Assembly: GCF_001956295.1 (NCBI RefSeq)
Contig: NZ_MRTD01000005.1
Location: forward strand, 310,001-374,000
Source of the DNA: Paenibacillus sp. FSL A5-0031
Lineage (GTDB): Bacteria > Bacillota > Bacilli > Paenibacillales > Paenibacillaceae
Direction of reading: 5' to 3'
Length of the DNA: 64,000 nucleotides
Shown piece by piece: positions 45,215-53,610 of this stretch (positions within the stretch are counted from its first letter, which is position 1; each line of letters starts with the position of its first letter). Position numbers and translations under genes: made by a program. Under the pieces are notes generated by a model that saw nothing but the letters and a program-made list of their open reading frames with translations, ran no database searches and was not told the origin of the DNA.

Positions 45215-46397
45215 AGTGAAAATCGGCTTAATCGGGCTTAGTGGGCGGGGAACGGGGCTTTTGGAAATCATATTGCTGAAAATGGAGGACGTGGAAGTCG
45301 TTGCCGTCTGTGACTTGCACGAGGATCGTCGCGAACAGGCAGCTAATATGATTGAGAAGGCAGGCTGCGGTCGACCTTTTGAAACTGCTGACTATAAGGA
45401 AGTTCTGGATAGAGAGGCTGTTGACGTCATCATGATCTGCACACCTTGGTCCACTCATATCCCTATCGCAATCGAAGCGATGGAGAAAGGGAAGTATGTC
45501 GCTTGCGAGGTCGGAGGAGCTTATTCCATGCAGGAATGCTGGAAGCTGGTAGAAGCTTATGAGCGAACGAGAGTTCCATGCATGATGCTGGAGAATTGCT
45601 GCTATGGCCGCGATGAGCTTATGGTATTAAATATGGTAAAGCGAGGTATTCTCGGGGAAATCGTCCATTGCTCAGGAGGTTATCTTCACGACCTGCGATA
45701 TGAAATCGCTAATGGCAAAGAAAACCGTCATTATCGACTGAACGAATATATTCATAGAAACTGTGATAATTATCCCACTCACGAGCTAGGTCCCATCGCC
45801 AGAATACTAGATATCAATAGAGGAAATCGCATGGTATCGCTAGTTTCTCTCGCCTCAAAGGCAGAAGGCATGCAGGAGTACATCACAAGCAAGAGGAAGG
45901 ATAGCGAGCTTGCTCGTACTCGGTTTAAGCAAGGCGATATCGTAACGACTATCATCCAGTGCGCTCGCGGAGAAACGATTACACTAACATTGGATACTAC
46001 ATTGCCTAGATATTATTCAAGAGGTTTTACGGTAAGGGGAACAAAAGGCATGTATATGGAGGAGAACCACTCTCTATTCATTGATGGACAGCATAACCAG
46101 TATGAATCGAACTGGAAGACGCAATGGGGGAACGTCGAGCACCTTCGCGAGCATTATGAACATCCGCTGTGGGAGAGCTATTTGCAGGAAGGAGTTAAAG
46201 GAGGCCATGACGGGATGGATTGGCTTGTCTTCCGGGATTTCATCGAGAGTTTCAGGAACAAGGCGCAAACGCCGATTGATGTATATGACATGGCTTCGTG
46301 GATGAGTATATCCTCATTAACCGAGGATTCGATTGCCATGGGCGGGCAGCCAGTAGCGATCCCCGACTTCACGAACGGGAAATGGATCGGCAAGTGA
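45204..46397 (+). CDS. GH109-like alpha-N-acetylgalactosaminidase (Gfo/Idh/MocA fold)
   Basis: A 397-residue protein; ATG 45204 has CGGAGGG upstream. The Rossmann motif G-L-I-G-L-S-G-R-G (8-16) binds NAD. Segments M-M-L-E-N-C-C-Y-G-R-D-E-L, L-G-E-I-V-H, Y-L-H-D-L-R, N-Y-P-T-H-E-L-G-P (His193) and the final P-V-A-I-P-D-F-T match GH109 rather than generic dehydrogenases. GH109 enzymes use NAD to remove alpha-GalNAc, as in blood group A. Generic oxidoreductase remains an alternative. The reading frame probably continued originally: a +1 frame codes for about 27 more protein-like residues to 46479 (see separate entry). Confidence 0.75.
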   Translation: MKSKVKIGLIGLSGRGTGLLEIILLKMEDVEVVAVCDLHEDRREQAANMIEKAGCGRPFETADYKEVLDREAVDVIMICTPWSTHIPIAIEAMEKGKYVACEVGGAYSMQECWKLVEAYERTRVPCMMLENCCYGRDELMVLNMVKRGILGEIVHCSGGYLHDLRYEIANGKENRHYRLNEYIHRNCDNYPTHELGPIARILDINRGNRMVSLVSLASKAEGMQEYITSKRKDSELARTRFKQGDIVTTIIQCARGETITLTLDTTLPRYYSRGFTVRGTKGMYMEENHSLFIDGQHNQYESNWKTQWGNVEHLREHYEHPLWESYLQEGVKGGHDGMDWLVFRDFIESFRNKAQTPIDVYDMASWMSISSLTEDSIAMGGQPVAIPDFTNGKWIGK

Positions 46398-46479
46398 CAA
46401 GTTCTCGATAGACTATCCCTTTCATGACAATGCACCGCTGGATGAAGATATTAACCGAAGAGAACAAAAGGTAGATTAG
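46396..46479 (+). pseudogene. Possible frameshifted C-terminal tail of the GH109-like gene
   Basis: Directly at the stop codon, the +1 frame reads D-K-F-S-I-D-Y-P-F-H-D-N-A-P-L-D-E-D-I-N and on to a stop at 46477-46479. The text looks like protein and starts without a ribosome binding site, so it may be the original end of the enzyme, cut off by a one-base change or a sequencing error. Confidence 0.4.
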
Positions 46480-46486
46480 GAGGAAC

Positions 46487-46520
46487 AACCGACGGCAGAC
46501 ATTCGAGCTGCCGTCGGTTT
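46487..46520 (+). terminator. Hairpin after the GH109-like gene
   Basis: A perfect 12-bp stem AACCGACGGCAG/CTGCCGTCGGTT (46487-46498 with 46508-46519) lies between two convergent genes. The T run is short on both strands. Confidence 0.7.
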
Positions 46521-46537
46521 CATGTGCAAGGGAATTT

Positions 46538-46843
46538 TTAGCTGATAACAGTGAAGATAACCGTTTGCTTAGGTCCCTTGTTTCCTATCTTGTCTATCGC
46601 ATACACTTCGATCTCGTAGGGTTGGATCGGTGCCTCATACGGAATTGGATAAGACCATGTGAACGATCCATCTTCTTCGCGTTTCATTGCATCGTAAATC
46701 CCATAATCCGAAATTCTTACGATCGATTTGTCGATCTCGACGCTATCCCCGAGATTGCCGTACTCCACTTTCAGTTTTGCCCAATCTCCGCGTTTTCCTT
46801 CATTCGGCGTAAAGATAGCTTTCAATTCGTACATTTCATGCAT
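46538..46843 (-). CDS. Hypothetical Ig-like small protein under TetR control
   Basis: A 101-residue protein; ATG 46843 has AAAAGGAG 9 nt upstream. Repeating beta strands (Y-E-L-K-A-I-F-T, A-K-L-K-V-E-Y-G, S-F-T-W-S-Y-P, Y-E-I-E-V-Y-A-I-D) suggest one immunoglobulin/FN3-like domain. No signal peptide. The promoter carries the same 14-bp palindrome as the GH5-tetR operon, so the two are probably induced together. It is unlike the neighbouring glycosidase operons in strand and control. Function unknown. Confidence 0.7.
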   Translation of the reverse strand: MHEMYELKAIFTPNEGKRGDWAKLKVEYGNLGDSVEIDKSIVRISDYGIYDAMKREEDGSFTWSYPIPYEAPIQPYEIEVYAIDKIGNKGPKQTVIFTVIS

Positions 46844-46866
46844 GAATATCAACTCCTTTTAATTTG

Positions 46867-46913
46867 TACTGACTAGTCAGTATTATCATATTCGGAACAA
46901 CAGGCATTGTCAA
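46867..46913 (-). promoter_or_regulatory. Promoter and second TetR operator
   Basis: On the minus strand, TTGACA (46913-46908), a 17-nt spacer and TATGAT (46890-46885), then ACTGACTAGTCAGT (46881-46868), extended to 16 bp by flanking T/A. It has the same operator and the same placement as at 28390-28436. Confidence 0.82.
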
Positions 46914-47222
46914 ACGATTATATCCATCATTGCTTCGAATATTAAGAAATGAGAATGACCTAAAAATCTAACTATATCTCTCCGTATTGAACTAGACCGT
47001 TCCGCTTGTTCAATCATAAGATCAGACAGTTATCTAAATATCTGACTACGAGATTAATATTTGAAGAGGGCAATTCGACGGATTTGGACAATGATCTTAA
47101 AAAATGCCCGTTGTTCAGGTATTATTTCGAAATTATGATGGAAGTGAAATTTAGTTCAAGCGCTCGAATCCAGTGCTGCAGCTCGGATGGGTTGGAAGGA
47201 CGCATACTCGGGGAGTGAAACA
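46914..47222. other. Noncoding gap before the GH35 gene
   Basis: No convincing gene, terminator or consensus promoter was found here. A 70-codon open frame (47006-47218) has no ribosome binding site and overlaps the GH35 start, so it is not called. Confidence 0.5.
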
Positions 47223-49592
47223 ATGAAATACTTACTTGATGTCGGCAATCAACGAAAACCAGTATTGATCGAAGGTCATCTAAAAATGGGAGGCACCAAT
47301 CCGGCGGGAGAGGAAATCAATGTGAATAGCTTGCATCTCACCCGCGGAGGAAAGCCGTGGCTGCCGGTGATGGGGGAGTTTCATTTCTCCAGGTTTCCTC
47401 ATGGACAGTGGGAGGAAGAGCTACTTAAGATGAAAGCGGGTGGCATCCAGATCGTCGCTACTTATATATTCTGGATCTATCATGAAGAAACAGAGGGTCG
47501 CTTCGATTGGTCGGGGGACAAGGATCTTAGGAAATTCGTGCAGTTCTGTCAGAAGAACGAATTGGAGGTCCTTGTTCGCATAGGCCCATGGGCGCATGGC
47601 GAATGCCGTAATGGAGGTTTTCCGGATTGGATCTATGGAAGATGCGCATTACGGACAAACGATGATGACTATTTGCGGTATGTTAGAAGGTTTTACGGGG
47701 AAATTGCCAAACAGATCGAAGGGTTGTCCTTCCAAGATGGCGGCTCGATCGTCGGCATGCAATTCGACAACGAGTTGACGAATAACCCCGAGCATTTGCG
47801 AACCTTAAAGAGTATCGCGCGAGAATTGGGCATGAAAGCTCCTTTATATACGGTTACAGGTTGGGGAGGTCCTGGTGGAGCACGAATTCCGAAGGACGAA
47901 ATGCTGCCACTATTCGGAGGTTATCCGGATCATCCTTGGGATAAGCATACAAACCAACTGCCTCCCGGACCGCATTATTTCTTCCATTCGGTACGCAACG
48001 ATCCGAGCATCGGCAGCGATCTGTTTGGCGAAAAAGCCGTCGATATTAAAGATTTGGAAGACATCGAACGTTATCCCGATGGCTCTTGCGAGCTTGGGGG
48101 CGGCGTGCAAATTACCTATCATCGGCGCCCCATCATACAGGCGGACGACGTTGGCGCGATGGCGATGATTAAGATTGCTAACGGGTGCAATCTGCTGGGC
48201 TATTATATGTATCATGGAGGAACCCAGCCTCTTGGAGAACTTTCAACGATGCAAGAATCCAATCCCCAAGGCAATCAGTTGCCCGTACGGAGCTACGATT
48301 TCCAGGCGCCGCTCGGAGAGTTCGGCGGAATCAGGAATTCTTATAGAAAACTAAAGCGGCTTCATTTATTTCTGCACGATTTCGGAGATAAGCTGGCGCC
48401 CATGGCTGTGGTTTTTCCGCAAGTTCGGCCTTCATCCTTGGAGGATAACGAGACGGTACGCGTCGTTGCGAGAGCGCAAGGAGATAGCGGCTTCCTGTTC
48501 TTCAACAACTACCAGAGACTGACGGAGATGAAAGACAAGGATGACGTACAGGTTGAATTGCGGTTACCCGGAGGCGAGCTGAACGTTCCTGCAACTGGAT
48601 TTACGCTTAAGAAGGACGGTTACTTCTTCTGGCCATTCCATATGGATATGGACGGTGTACGTTTGAAATATGCGACTGCACAGCTGTTATGCATGCTTCG
48701 TGGAGATGGGGAGACGCTGTATGTATTCTTCGAGGTTTCTGGCGTTCGGCCCGAATTCTCCTTCGAATCGGATACCGTTTCCGATGTCGAATTGAAAGAG
48801 GGAACTTTGGTACGGGAGAAGGGTACGCTCGCCATTTCCGATCTGAAGCCGGGATCTGGCTGCGAATTCGCTGTTCGCTCTGTTGCCCGTCATGTCGTTA
48901 AGGTGCTGACAATAACCGAAGAGCAGTCGCTGTATCTGTGGAAGGGCCGTGCATTTGGAGGTGAACGGTTAATTCTATGCGAAGGAAACGTCGTGTTTAA
49001 GGAGAAAGGATTGCGCATTAGCGGTACTGTAGCCGAACGGATGGCATTTGCTGTTTATCCTCCAGTTGAACATAGCATCACTTGTCAGGGCGTTTCGTTG
49101 AAGTCTTCACCAAACAAAGAGGGGATATTCCAGGCGTTCAAGCCAATCCTGCAAACTCGTGAAGTCGAATTCTCATGGAAGCGGATCCGCGATTCTTCGC
49201 TAAACGGGCACTTTTTCCAATATTTATTCGAAGATAAGGGACAAGAAGGAACAGCACCTGAATGGGAGATTCGCATAGATGCTTCGGCATTCGGTGAAGC
49301 GAGCGAAATCACGTTGAGCGTCGATTTCGCAGGAGACGTAGCACAAGCCTATATTGCCGGACAATGCGTCGCAGATCAGTTCTATAACGGCGTCCCTTGG
49401 AAAATAGGCTTAAAGAGATTTCGTGATCAATTGGCGAGCCATTCGATTGTTCTGAAGATTTCTCCTCTATTAAAGGATAGAGACATCTACATGCCATCCA
49501 GACCACTGGAAGATCGCCAGCCAGAGATTTTGGCGCTTTCTGCGGAAGCGGAGTATACGATTAGCATAGACCATGACAATCGGAGGGTTTAA
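47223..49592 (+). CDS. GH35 beta-galactosidase-like enzyme
   Basis: A 789-residue protein. ATG 47223 follows GGGGAG; the frame opens 12 codons earlier without a site. The barrel shows M-G-E-F-H-F-S-R-F-P near residue 50, W-x-E-E-L-L-K-M-K-A-G-G, I-G-P-W-A-H-G-E (about 125), the acid/base Glu (about 183) in Q-F-D-N-E-L, and the nucleophile Glu (about 290) in C-E-L-G-G-G. These are GH35 hallmarks. Several beta-sandwich domains follow (about 400-789). It probably removes beta-linked galactose from imported glycans. No signal peptide. Transcribed alone and followed by a strong terminator. Confidence 0.85.
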   Translation: MKYLLDVGNQRKPVLIEGHLKMGGTNPAGEEINVNSLHLTRGGKPWLPVMGEFHFSRFPHGQWEEELLKMKAGGIQIVATYIFWIYHEETEGRFDWSGDKDLRKFVQFCQKNELEVLVRIGPWAHGECRNGGFPDWIYGRCALRTNDDDYLRYVRRFYGEIAKQIEGLSFQDGGSIVGMQFDNELTNNPEHLRTLKSIARELGMKAPLYTVTGWGGPGGARIPKDEMLPLFGGYPDHPWDKHTNQLPPGPHYFFHSVRNDPSIGSDLFGEKAVDIKDLEDIERYPDGSCELGGGVQITYHRRPIIQADDVGAMAMIKIANGCNLLGYYMYHGGTQPLGELSTMQESNPQGNQLPVRSYDFQAPLGEFGGIRNSYRKLKRLHLFLHDFGDKLAPMAVVFPQVRPSSLEDNETVRVVARAQGDSGFLFFNNYQRLTEMKDKDDVQVELRLPGGELNVPATGFTLKKDGYFFWPFHMDMDGVRLKYATAQLLCMLRGDGETLYVFFEVSGVRPEFSFESDTVSDVELKEGTLVREKGTLAISDLKPGSGCEFAVRSVARHVVKVLTITEEQSLYLWKGRAFGGERLILCEGNVVFKEKGLRISGTVAERMAFAVYPPVEHSITCQGVSLKSSPNKEGIFQAFKPILQTREVEFSWKRIRDSSLNGHFFQYLFEDKGQEGTAPEWEIRIDASAFGEASEITLSVDFAGDVAQAYIAGQCVADQFYNGVPWKIGLKRFRDQLASHSIVLKISPLLKDRDIYMPSRPLEDRQPEILALSAEAEYTISIDHDNRRV

Positions 49593-49761
49593 AGCATCTG
49601 AATGATACGAATGTGGGTCAGCTTTTAAAGAATGTGCAGATAACTTAGCTCCAAACGTTTCGTTAAGTTATGCAAGCTCAGTCTAATAAGTAAAACTTTG
49701 AACATGGGATGCTGCTTGGCCGATACGGAGAACCAAACGAATAGCCCAACAGAGGCAAATT

Positions 49762-49801
49762 CCCAAACCCCTAATCACTTAGGGGTTTGGGATTTTTATG
49801 T
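49762..49801 (+). terminator. Strong intrinsic terminator after GH35
   Basis: A perfect 14-bp stem TCCCAAACCCCTAA/TTAGGGGTTTGGGA (49762-49775 with 49780-49793), a 4-nt loop and a T run. It lies within the gap 49593-49905; the rest of the gap holds a cre-like site. Confidence 0.93.
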
Positions 49802-49863
49802 TTTATGTACAGCACCTTAATATCGGATACCTAAGTGCTTATAAATGATCCGTATTCATTGAA

Positions 49864-49877
49864 TGAAAACGTTTTTA
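49864..49877 (+). promoter_or_regulatory. Candidate cre site before the second importer operon
   Basis: TGAAAACGTTTTTA is one base from a symmetrical CcpA site and lies 28 nt ahead of the permease ATG. Confidence 0.5.
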
Positions 49878-49905
49878 TAATTAAGCCTATAGAAAGGAGG
49901 CAAAC

Positions 49906-50892
49906 ATGAAAACGAATTCACAACCTGTTACAAAAACCTCTCTGACTAGTCCTTTACCAGACACATTCAGCAGACGTTTCAGAAAGCAGATCACGTTTCA
50001 AATATTTGTGTGGCTAGGACTAGCGTTCTTGTTAGTGTTCTCTTATATCCCAATGTTTGGAATATTGATGGCTTTCAAGGATTACAGCATTTCATCAGGC
50101 ATTGCAGGCATTTTTACAAGCGAATGGGTGGGATTGCGTTATTTCGAAGAACTAGTTAATGATTACAACTTCCCAAGCTTGGTACGCAACACACTCTCGA
50201 TCAGCATCCTTAAATTGATTTTCTCGTTCCCGGTTCCGATCCTGCTTGCCATCATGCTAACAGAGGTTCGAGGATCGTTCGTAAAAAGATTCGTACAAAC
50301 GGCCAGTTACCTGCCGCATTTTATTTCATGGGTAGTCGTATCTGGTATCGCTTTTGCATTCTTCTCCTCCGAGACGGGACTGATCAATGAAGGGCTGATG
50401 TCGCTTGGTCTCATTGACAAGCCGCTCGACATATTGACGAACCCGGATTCATTCTGGGGGCTGGCGGTGAGCACGGCCATTTGGAAGGAAGCCGGCTGGT
50501 GGACGATCATCTTCCTTGCCGCGATTGCCGGAATTGATCCTGGACAATATGAAGCTGCTGAAATAGATGGAGCTGGCAGGTTGAAACGCATTTGGTATGT
50601 GACACTTCCGAATATGAAGGGCTCCATTGTAATCGTATTGATTTTATCCATTGGCAGTATTTTAGGCGGCGGCTTGGTAGGCTCTAACTTCGAGCAGGTC
50701 ATGCTGTTTGGCAATGTGCTTAATAATGAAAAATCACAAATTATTCAATCATATGCCTTTAATACCGGGCTCTCGCAAGGACGCTTTGCTTTTGCAACTG
50801 CTATTGATCTTATACAATCCATTATTTCTGTAGTGTTGATCGTCACCAGTAATGCGATAGCGAAACGCTTCTCAGGCTCTAGCCTCTATTAG
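49906..50892 (+). CDS. CUT1 sugar ABC importer permease, LplB-like (second importer)
   Basis: A 328-residue membrane protein with six hydrophobic segments and an EAA loop E-A-A-E-I-D-G-A-G-R-L-K-R (about 222-234). The N-terminus carries a 35-residue polar extension. AAAGGAGG lies 6 nt before the ATG. First gene of an operon with LplC-like, LplA-like, YesM-like, YesN-like and GH95 proteins. Confidence 0.9.
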   Translation: MKTNSQPVTKTSLTSPLPDTFSRRFRKQITFQIFVWLGLAFLLVFSYIPMFGILMAFKDYSISSGIAGIFTSEWVGLRYFEELVNDYNFPSLVRNTLSISILKLIFSFPVPILLAIMLTEVRGSFVKRFVQTASYLPHFISWVVVSGIAFAFFSSETGLINEGLMSLGLIDKPLDILTNPDSFWGLAVSTAIWKEAGWWTIIFLAAIAGIDPGQYEAAEIDGAGRLKRIWYVTLPNMKGSIVIVLILSIGSILGGGLVGSNFEQVMLFGNVLNNEKSQIIQSYAFNTGLSQGRFAFATAIDLIQSIISVVLIVTSNAIAKRFSGSSLY

Positions 50893-50926
50893 ACCGTTTA
50901 AAATGACATGAAAGGGGGAGATGCCC

Positions 50927-51808
50927 ATGAGAATGAATAGAACGACGGAGGACAGAGTTGTAGACACAGTAAATTATGTGTTGCTTGGTATCATTGCTAT
51001 TCTGACATTGTATCCATTCTATTACGTTCTGATTGCCTCGTTTAATGTTGGCGAAGACACAGCTAGAGGCGGGCTCTACTTTCTGCCTAGGCAATTTACC
51101 TTTGATAATTACACCTATTTCTTTCAAGAACCGAAGTGGATTCGCGCGTTTGGGGTTACCGTTCTGCGTACCTTAATCGGTACTCTATTAAGTGTCTTAT
51201 TTACTAGCATGGTAGCATACGGCTTGGCTAAGAAGGACCTTATTTTTCGCAAGGGCTATTACTTAATAGTAATCGTGGCAATGAATGTCACAGGCGGCTT
51301 AATTGCTTATTATGTTGTGCTGAAAAGTATAGGTTTGCTCAATACGTTTGGCGTTTACGTAATCCCAACTATGCTCAGTATCTTTTTCCTTATGATAGCC
51401 GTATCGTTTTTTCAGGAAATACCGTTGGAGCTTGGGGAATCGGCGCGAATTGATGGCGCAAGCGAGCTTCGAGTATTCCTTAACATAGTACTGCCAGTAT
51501 CGCTTCCTTTGATGGCAACGATGGGCTTGTTTCTTGGCTCTCAGCAGTGGAACTCTTGGCTCGATTCTGCCTATTTCGTTCAGAAGGATACGCTGCGAAC
51601 GATTACGTATCGGATGATGGAGGTTATTAATCAAACGATGCTTCCCGGTGACGCGAATGCGGCGCAATATACGGCACAGCTTTCTGTGACGCAGTTTTCC
51701 GTACAGGTGACGGCGATGGTCATTTCGATATTCCCGATTATGTGCGTCTATCCATTTTTACAAAAATATTTTGTGCAAGGCATGATGTTGGGATCCGTAA
51801 AAGGTTAA
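50927..51808 (+). CDS. CUT1 sugar ABC importer permease, LplC-like (second importer)
   Basis: A 293-residue partner permease; ATG 50927 is 6 nt after GGGGGAG, better spaced than ATG 50921. Six hydrophobic segments, EAA loop E-S-A-R-I-D-G-A-S-E-L (about 172-182), and the family tail G-M-M-L-G-S-V-K-G. Confidence 0.9.
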   Translation: MRMNRTTEDRVVDTVNYVLLGIIAILTLYPFYYVLIASFNVGEDTARGGLYFLPRQFTFDNYTYFFQEPKWIRAFGVTVLRTLIGTLLSVLFTSMVAYGLAKKDLIFRKGYYLIVIVAMNVTGGLIAYYVVLKSIGLLNTFGVYVIPTMLSIFFLMIAVSFFQEIPLELGESARIDGASELRVFLNIVLPVSLPLMATMGLFLGSQQWNSWLDSAYFVQKDTLRTITYRMMEVINQTMLPGDANAAQYTAQLSVTQFSVQVTAMVISIFPIMCVYPFLQKYFVQGMMLGSVKG

Positions 51809-51900
51809 AAATTTGGAGCAAGGGCAGCGACGCTTCGTATGAGTTGCGATACGCTGTCTATTCCATATACAGTATAATAAGCATAAGGGGATGAACGGAA

Positions 51901-53481
51901 ATGAAAAAGAAAGTGTCAAAAAAACCACTTGCTATAATGGTTGCGGTTACATTGTTTGCTGGATTGCTTGCCGCATGTGGCAGCAACAATGGAAATCAAG
52001 GAAACACGAGTACAGGTACTAATGTTAAGGACAATAACGGCAATACATCCAAAGAGGTTGTTACGCTTGATTTGTTTGTTGATCAAACCTGGTGGCCGCT
52101 TAAAGATTTCAAGGGCAAGATTCCAGAGCAAATTACGCTTAAAACGGGAGTGAAATTAAATATTACGGTTGCAACCGATGAGAAGCAGCTTCCGCTCATG
52201 ATCGCGTCAGGCGATCTTCCCGATCTCGTTGCAACAGGAACCGGCGCGCAAATCAAACGTTTGTCCGATCCAAAAATGTCCTATAGCTGGCAGGAGCTAA
52301 TTGATCAATATGCGACGGACTTCAAAATTGATCCGGAATATATCGCGGTGAACACAGAGGAAGACGGTAAGTATTATACGATCCGTAATAATTTCTCCAC
52401 AGCAGCTGAGTGGAAAGCAAACGAAAAATATGCACTTACCGACGGAGCTGGTATAACCGTACGTTCCGACATTATGGAAGCGATTGGAAACCCCGAAATT
52501 AAAACAATGGAAGATTTTAATACGTTATTAGGCATGGTGAAGACTAAATATCCAGATATGATCCCGCTGGTACTCAACCCAAACCCAGCATGGGCGAAAG
52601 GCTATATCGGCATGCAATTCGGTGCAATGAAAGATGGAATGGTGGAGAAAGATGGCAAGCTGGTTCATGCGCTTCGGACGCCGGAGCTTGAACAAATGTA
52701 TTTGTACATGAACGAATTGTACCGCAACGGATATATTAAAGCGGAAAACTTTGCTTACAAAAATGAAGATCAAGCTAAGCAAATTATGACAAGCGGTAAA
52801 GGTTTCGCTTATGCATGGACGACAAGCGGCGCAAGCAGAATTGGTGCAGAAACAAAGGATACGAATTACAAATGGATGCAGCTGCCGGCCAAAATCAGTG
52901 AAAGCTTTAAAAGTGAGCATTATGGAAGTGGATGGCAGGGCGTTTTCATTACGAAGAAAAATAAGAACCCTGAAGCTGCGATTAAATTGATGCAATTTCT
53001 ACTTTCTGATGAAGGACAGCGCTTGGCGCTGTGGGGTATTGAAGGAACAGATTATAATATGAGTGAAGACGGAGGGTATCCTATCTTTACTTATGACCGT
53101 GCAAGCGACGAAGTGAAAAATAGCATGGGAGTATACTGGTGGGGTCTATTAGCTGGCAATGCAGTTAATGAAGCACTCGGTACTTATGTGCCTGGTACAG
53201 AGACTACAAAAGCGAACCAAGAACTTAGCGCGTTAACAACCTTCATGCCTGAGATTGGTCTCGTGCAGCCTGCGGCCGATTCGCAGGAGCAGGTAACGAC
53301 GAACAATATCACGAACATGATTGATAACGAGGAAGCCAAAATTTACATGGCAACTTCGGAGGAAGCGGCTAAGAAAGCATTTGAAAATATGGTGAAGCAA
53401 GCCGATAAAATGGGTATGGATAAGCTGGAGCAATGGGCGAATACCAAATATGAAGAGGTAAAAGCAAACTTCAACAAATAG
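51901..53481 (+). CDS. Sugar-binding lipoprotein, LplA-like (second importer)
   Basis: A 526-residue extracellular binding protein. The signal peptide ends in L-L-A-A-C with Cys26 lipidated, then a Gly/Asn/Thr-rich linker. The body resembles LplA-type oligosaccharide binders. It sits between the permease genes and the two-component genes. Ligand unknown; the linked GH95 gene suggests a fucosylated or L-galactosylated oligosaccharide. Confidence 0.9.
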   Translation: MKKKVSKKPLAIMVAVTLFAGLLAACGSNNGNQGNTSTGTNVKDNNGNTSKEVVTLDLFVDQTWWPLKDFKGKIPEQITLKTGVKLNITVATDEKQLPLMIASGDLPDLVATGTGAQIKRLSDPKMSYSWQELIDQYATDFKIDPEYIAVNTEEDGKYYTIRNNFSTAAEWKANEKYALTDGAGITVRSDIMEAIGNPEIKTMEDFNTLLGMVKTKYPDMIPLVLNPNPAWAKGYIGMQFGAMKDGMVEKDGKLVHALRTPELEQMYLYMNELYRNGYIKAENFAYKNEDQAKQIMTSGKGFAYAWTTSGASRIGAETKDTNYKWMQLPAKISESFKSEHYGSGWQGVFITKKNKNPEAAIKLMQFLLSDEGQRLALWGIEGTDYNMSEDGGYPIFTYDRASDEVKNSMGVYWWGLLAGNAVNEALGTYVPGTETTKANQELSALTTFMPEIGLVQPAADSQEQVTTNNITNMIDNEEAKIYMATSEEAAKKAFENMVKQADKMGMDKLEQWANTKYEEVKANFNK

Positions 53482-53610
53482 AATGATTTATGCATAGTGA
53501 CTTATGTTTAGGAAAGCGGCGGGGTGGAAGCTCAAGCCGCTCCTATCTATTGAGTGGCATTTTATAATGGACGGAATAAAATCTAACCTGTGACAATGGA
53601 GCGGAGTACT

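Noticed and set aside
47006..47218. 70-codon open frame before the GH35 gene
   Set aside because: No ribosome binding site, irregular composition, and it overlaps the GH35 start.
49942..49951. CTGACTAGTC, a partial copy of the TetR palindrome
   Set aside because: It matches 11 of 14 bases, lies inside the coding sequence of the permease and is not near a promoter.
53514..53543. AGCGGC/GCCGCT hairpin after the second binding-protein gene
   Set aside because: Only a 6-bp stem with a long loop and no T run.
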